A stretch of 64,000 bases of DNA from positions 1-64,000 of the forward strand of contig NZ_WKJJ01000031.1 in assembly GCF_009674485.1 (NCBI RefSeq), in the 5' to 3' direction. Below are positions 61,814-64,000 of the stretch, one piece after another (the stretch's first letter is position 1; the number at the start of each line of letters is the position of its first letter). Source of the DNA: Pseudoduganella rivuli. GTDB lineage: Bacteria; Pseudomonadota; Gammaproteobacteria; Burkholderiales; Burkholderiaceae_D. The notes beneath the pieces are model-generated. The model had not been told where the DNA came from, did not search any database, and was given only the letters and a program-made list of their open reading frames with translations. The position numbers and the translations under genes are program-made.

Positions 61814-62836
61814 TTAATTGGTTTTCGTGACTTTGCTCAGGTGGCGTGGCTTGTCCGGATCCAGTCCGCGCGCGGCCGACAGCTTGGCCGCCATCACGTA
61901 AAACGCCTGGATCGCAACGATCGGGTCCAGGTCCGGCGTGGCGGCGACCGGCAACGTCAGGTCGCGCTGCGCCACGTCATCCGGTGCGGCCAGCAGCACG
62001 CGCGCGCCACGGCCGCGCATTTCATCGGCCAGCGCCAGCAAGCCGGCCTGCGTCGGGCCGCGGGTGGCGAAGATCAGCAGCGGGTAGCCTTCATCGATCA
62101 GCGCCATCGGGCCGTGCTTGATTTCCGCGCCGCTGAACGCTTCCGCTTGCAGTGCCGAGGTTTCCTTGAACTTCAATGCCGATTCCAGTGCGACCGGGAA
62201 CGAAATGCCGCGGCCCACCACCATGATGTTTTTGGCCGGGGCCAGCACGTCGATGGCTGGCGACCAGTCCAGCTGGCCCGCCTGCGACAGCGATTCCGGC
62301 AGCGCCGCCAGCGCGGCCTGCAATTCCGGATCGTTCTGCCATTGCGCCACCAGGCGGGCGCCGGCCACCAGGCTGGTGATGAAGCTCTTGGTGGCGGCCA
62401 CCGATTGTTCCTTGCCGGCGTGCAGCGGCATCGCCCATTCGGCGGCGTTGGCCAGCGGCGACGTGATGTCGTTGACCAGCGCCACGGTGGTGGCGCCGCC
62501 GTCGCGGAAGTAGCGGATCGGTTCCACCACGTCCGGGCTCTGGCCCGATTGCGACACGGCGATGGTCAGCGTATCGCGGGTGATCAGCGGCGACTTGTGC
62601 AAGGTGACCAACGACATCGGCAACGACGCCACCACGCGGCCCAGGCGCGCCATGATCAGGTACGCGATGTAATTGCACGCGTGGTCGGAACTGCCGCGCG
62701 CCACGGTCAGCGCGGTGGAGTACGGCGTGCTCCTCAATTTGCGTCCCAGCTCCGCGTAGCGGTCGGCGTCATTCGCCAGTTGCAGCGCGACGCATTCGGC
62801 GGCGGACAGGGCTTCTTTAAGCATCATTGAGGTCAC
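61814..62836 (-). CDS. SIS-domain glucosamine-6-phosphate deaminase (NagB-II type)
   Basis: The 340-residue protein has two SIS sugar-isomerase domains (GSSDHACNYIAYLI, SQSGQSPDVVEPIRYFRDGG; GRGISFPVALESALKFKE, SGAEIKHGPMALID) and the GlmS-like C-terminus DKPRHLSKVTKT, but no N-terminal glutamine amidotransferase domain. This is the layout of NagB-II, which deaminates GlcN-6-P to fructose-6-P, and it stands where nagB is expected, overlapping the end of nagA by 20 bp. GTG 62836 is chosen because AAGGAG ends 6 nt before it; ATGs at 62827 and 62824 are less well placed. Confidence 0.87.
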   Translation of the reverse strand: MTSMMLKEALSAAECVALQLANDADRYAELGRKLRSTPYSTALTVARGSSDHACNYIAYLIMARLGRVVASLPMSLVTLHKSPLITRDTLTIAVSQSGQSPDVVEPIRYFRDGGATTVALVNDITSPLANAAEWAMPLHAGKEQSVAATKSFITSLVAGARLVAQWQNDPELQAALAALPESLSQAGQLDWSPAIDVLAPAKNIMVVGRGISFPVALESALKFKETSALQAEAFSGAEIKHGPMALIDEGYPLLIFATRGPTQAGLLALADEMRGRGARVLLAAPDDVAQRDLTLPVAATPDLDPIVAIQAFYVMAAKLSAARGLDPDKPRHLSKVTKTN

Positions 62837-63932
62837 AACGTTCTCCTTCGATATAAACGGCTTTGATGGTGAGATCGCGATCCAGTACCACCAGATCGGC
62901 ATATGCGCCGGCCGCAAGACGGCCGCGCTCCTGCAAGCCGAGGTAATCGGCAGCATGCGTTGAAACCCGGGCCGAGGCGTCCGCCAGCGGCAGGCCGAGT
63001 CCGACCAGGTTCCGCAGCGCCTGGTCCAGTGTGAGGGTGCTGCCCGCGAGGGTGCCATCCGGCAGGCGTACGCCACCCATGCATTTGTGCACGGTATGGC
63101 GGCCCAGCATGTATTCGCCATCGGGCATGCCCGTGGCGGCCGTCGAATCGGTAACGCAGTACAGGCGCGGTATCGCGCGCAGCGCGGTGCGGATCGCGCC
63201 TGGATGAACGTGCAGCAAATCCGGAATCAGTTCCGCATATTCCGCATGGGCCAGCGCGGCGCCGACCATGCCGGGCTCGCGGTGGTGCAAGCCGCTCATC
63301 GCGTTGAACAGGTGCGTGAAGCCCGATGCGCCATGTTCCAGCGCGGCCACGCCATCGTCATAGGAACCCAGCGTGTGGCCAATCTGCACGCGCATGCCTT
63401 CGGCGGCCAGTTCGCGCACCAGTGACAGGTGGCCGGCGATTTCCGGCGCCACCGTGATGACTTTCAACGGCGCCAGCGCTTCGAGCCGCTGCACTTCCGC
63501 CAGCGTGGCGGCGCGCGCGAAATTCGGCTGCGCGCCCAGTTTTCCGGAATTGATGTACGGCCCTTCCAGGTGCGCGCCCAGCACGCGCGATTCGTTCTTG
63601 CCGCGCTGCCGGACGGCCTTGCCGATGGCGGTCAACGCCACGTCGATCTCGTCCTGCGGCGCCGTCATGGTGGTGGCCAGCAGGCTGGTGGTGCCGTGCC
63701 GCGCATGGATTCGTGCAATCGTATGAACGGCGTCGCCGCCCTCCATCACATCCTTGCCGGCGCCGCCGTGCACGTGCAGGTCGATAAAGCCGGGCAGGAT
63801 ATAGTCATCGCCATTCGTGTCAGGATTGGACGGCGCGCCTTGCACCGCCGCGATGCGTTCATCAAACGTGATGCCGCCATGGACCCAGCCAGTCGGGGTC
63901 AGGATATTGCCTTGGATTGTTGCACCGCTCAT
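62817..63932 (-). CDS. nagA: N-acetylglucosamine-6-phosphate deacetylase
   Basis: NagA removes acetate from GlcNAc-6-P to give GlcN-6-P. The 371-residue amidohydrolase has the metal motif FIDLHVHGGAGKDVMEG (His53, His55), HLEGPYIN (Glu123) and the family segments GFTHLFNAMSGLHHREPG and YCVTDSTAATGMPDGEY with the catalytic Asp. Its start overlaps the end of the partial gene upstream (ATGA), and its end overlaps the deaminase gene. Confidence 0.95.
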   Translation of the reverse strand: MSGATIQGNILTPTGWVHGGITFDERIAAVQGAPSNPDTNGDDYILPGFIDLHVHGGAGKDVMEGGDAVHTIARIHARHGTTSLLATTMTAPQDEIDVALTAIGKAVRQRGKNESRVLGAHLEGPYINSGKLGAQPNFARAATLAEVQRLEALAPLKVITVAPEIAGHLSLVRELAAEGMRVQIGHTLGSYDDGVAALEHGASGFTHLFNAMSGLHHREPGMVGAALAHAEYAELIPDLLHVHPGAIRTALRAIPRLYCVTDSTAATGMPDGEYMLGRHTVHKCMGGVRLPDGTLAGSTLTLDQALRNLVGLGLPLADASARVSTHAADYLGLQERGRLAAGAYADLVVLDRDLTIKAVYIEGERCDLNDA

Positions 63933-64000
63933 CTGCGCGACTCCGCTACAAATTCATAATAATCGCTGCGGCAATAGGAGTGGGTCAGCTCCACGGCCGC
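63929..64000 (-). CDS. C-terminal fragment of an upstream gene (truncated by window edge)
   Basis: The last 23 codons of a minus-strand gene are visible, reading to LTHSYCRSDYYEFVAESRR and a TGA that overlaps the nagA start as ATGA. This overlap makes it the upstream partner of nagA in the operon. The family cannot be told from so short a tail; a kinase or hydrolase of amino sugars would fit the context. Confidence 0.7.
   Translation of the reverse strand, partial: AAVELTHSYCRSDYYEFVAESRR

Overview
The window is GC-rich chromosomal DNA from a betaproteobacterium, most likely Oxalobacteraceae (Massilia/Duganella/Janthinobacterium group). The grounds are the rpsP-rimM-trmD-rplS order, the CobD/CbiB-like gene next to a NudL-type Nudix gene, a DUF3579 gene, an AscD-like reductase beside a small epimerase, and a Xanthomonas/Caulobacter-type TonB receptor at a chitin locus. 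The species call is inference. No rRNA, tRNA, insertion sequence, prophage or CRISPR array was seen.

Bases 1-10200 hold mostly single housekeeping genes: an SDR dehydrogenase, pyrF, exonuclease I (sbcB), a cyclic-nucleotide-domain diguanylate cyclase, a BtuF-like metal receptor, a ribosome hibernation factor, an MFS exporter, the AscD-like reductase divergent from an epimerase-like gene, and two small proteins, one an HTH regulator behind a large dyad.

Bases 10200-14200 are the most unusual part. Two adjacent paralogues share a conserved N-terminal domain (resembling the GRDP-like family) and a short C-terminal tail. Between these lie perfect tandem peptide repeats: 15 copies of AYSGVP in one and 11 copies of AYSGIA in the other. 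An orphan CHASE-domain histidine kinase follows, and a TTGA-N6-TCAA-like element lies upstream of all three genes.

Bases 14200-29740 carry glnS, a translationally coupled operon of a J-domain protein with three uncharacterised proteins and a putative lipoprotein, a LysR/MFS pair, a CaiB-type CoA-transferase, a glycerophosphodiesterase, a chemoreceptor and alaS. Bases 29740-45950 carry a TusA-like protein, etfBA with an acyl-CoA dehydrogenase, a LysE exporter, a stand-alone proline dehydrogenase divergent from an AraC regulator, two small membrane proteins, the rpsP-rimM-trmD-rplS operon, NudL and CobD/CbiB-like genes, a DUF3579 gene and an M16 peptidase.

Bases 45950-64000 form a chitin/N-acetylglucosamine (GlcNAc) utilisation locus. 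A GntR/UTRA regulator is divergent from a TonB receptor, which is followed by a GH18 enzyme and two transmembrane acyltransferases of the heparan-glucosaminide N-acetyltransferase type. Converging on these is a tightly overlapping operon: a partial gene, nagA, a NagB-II-type SIS deaminase, an ABC sugar importer, a GH3 beta-N-acetylhexosaminidase, an AmpG-like permease and the ABC ATPase. Together they would import chitooligosaccharides, split them to GlcNAc and convert GlcNAc-6-P to fructose-6-P.

A family of short GC-rich palindromes ending in CCGCCCTACGG is scattered between genes. One copy forms the C-terminus of the ABC solute-binding protein.
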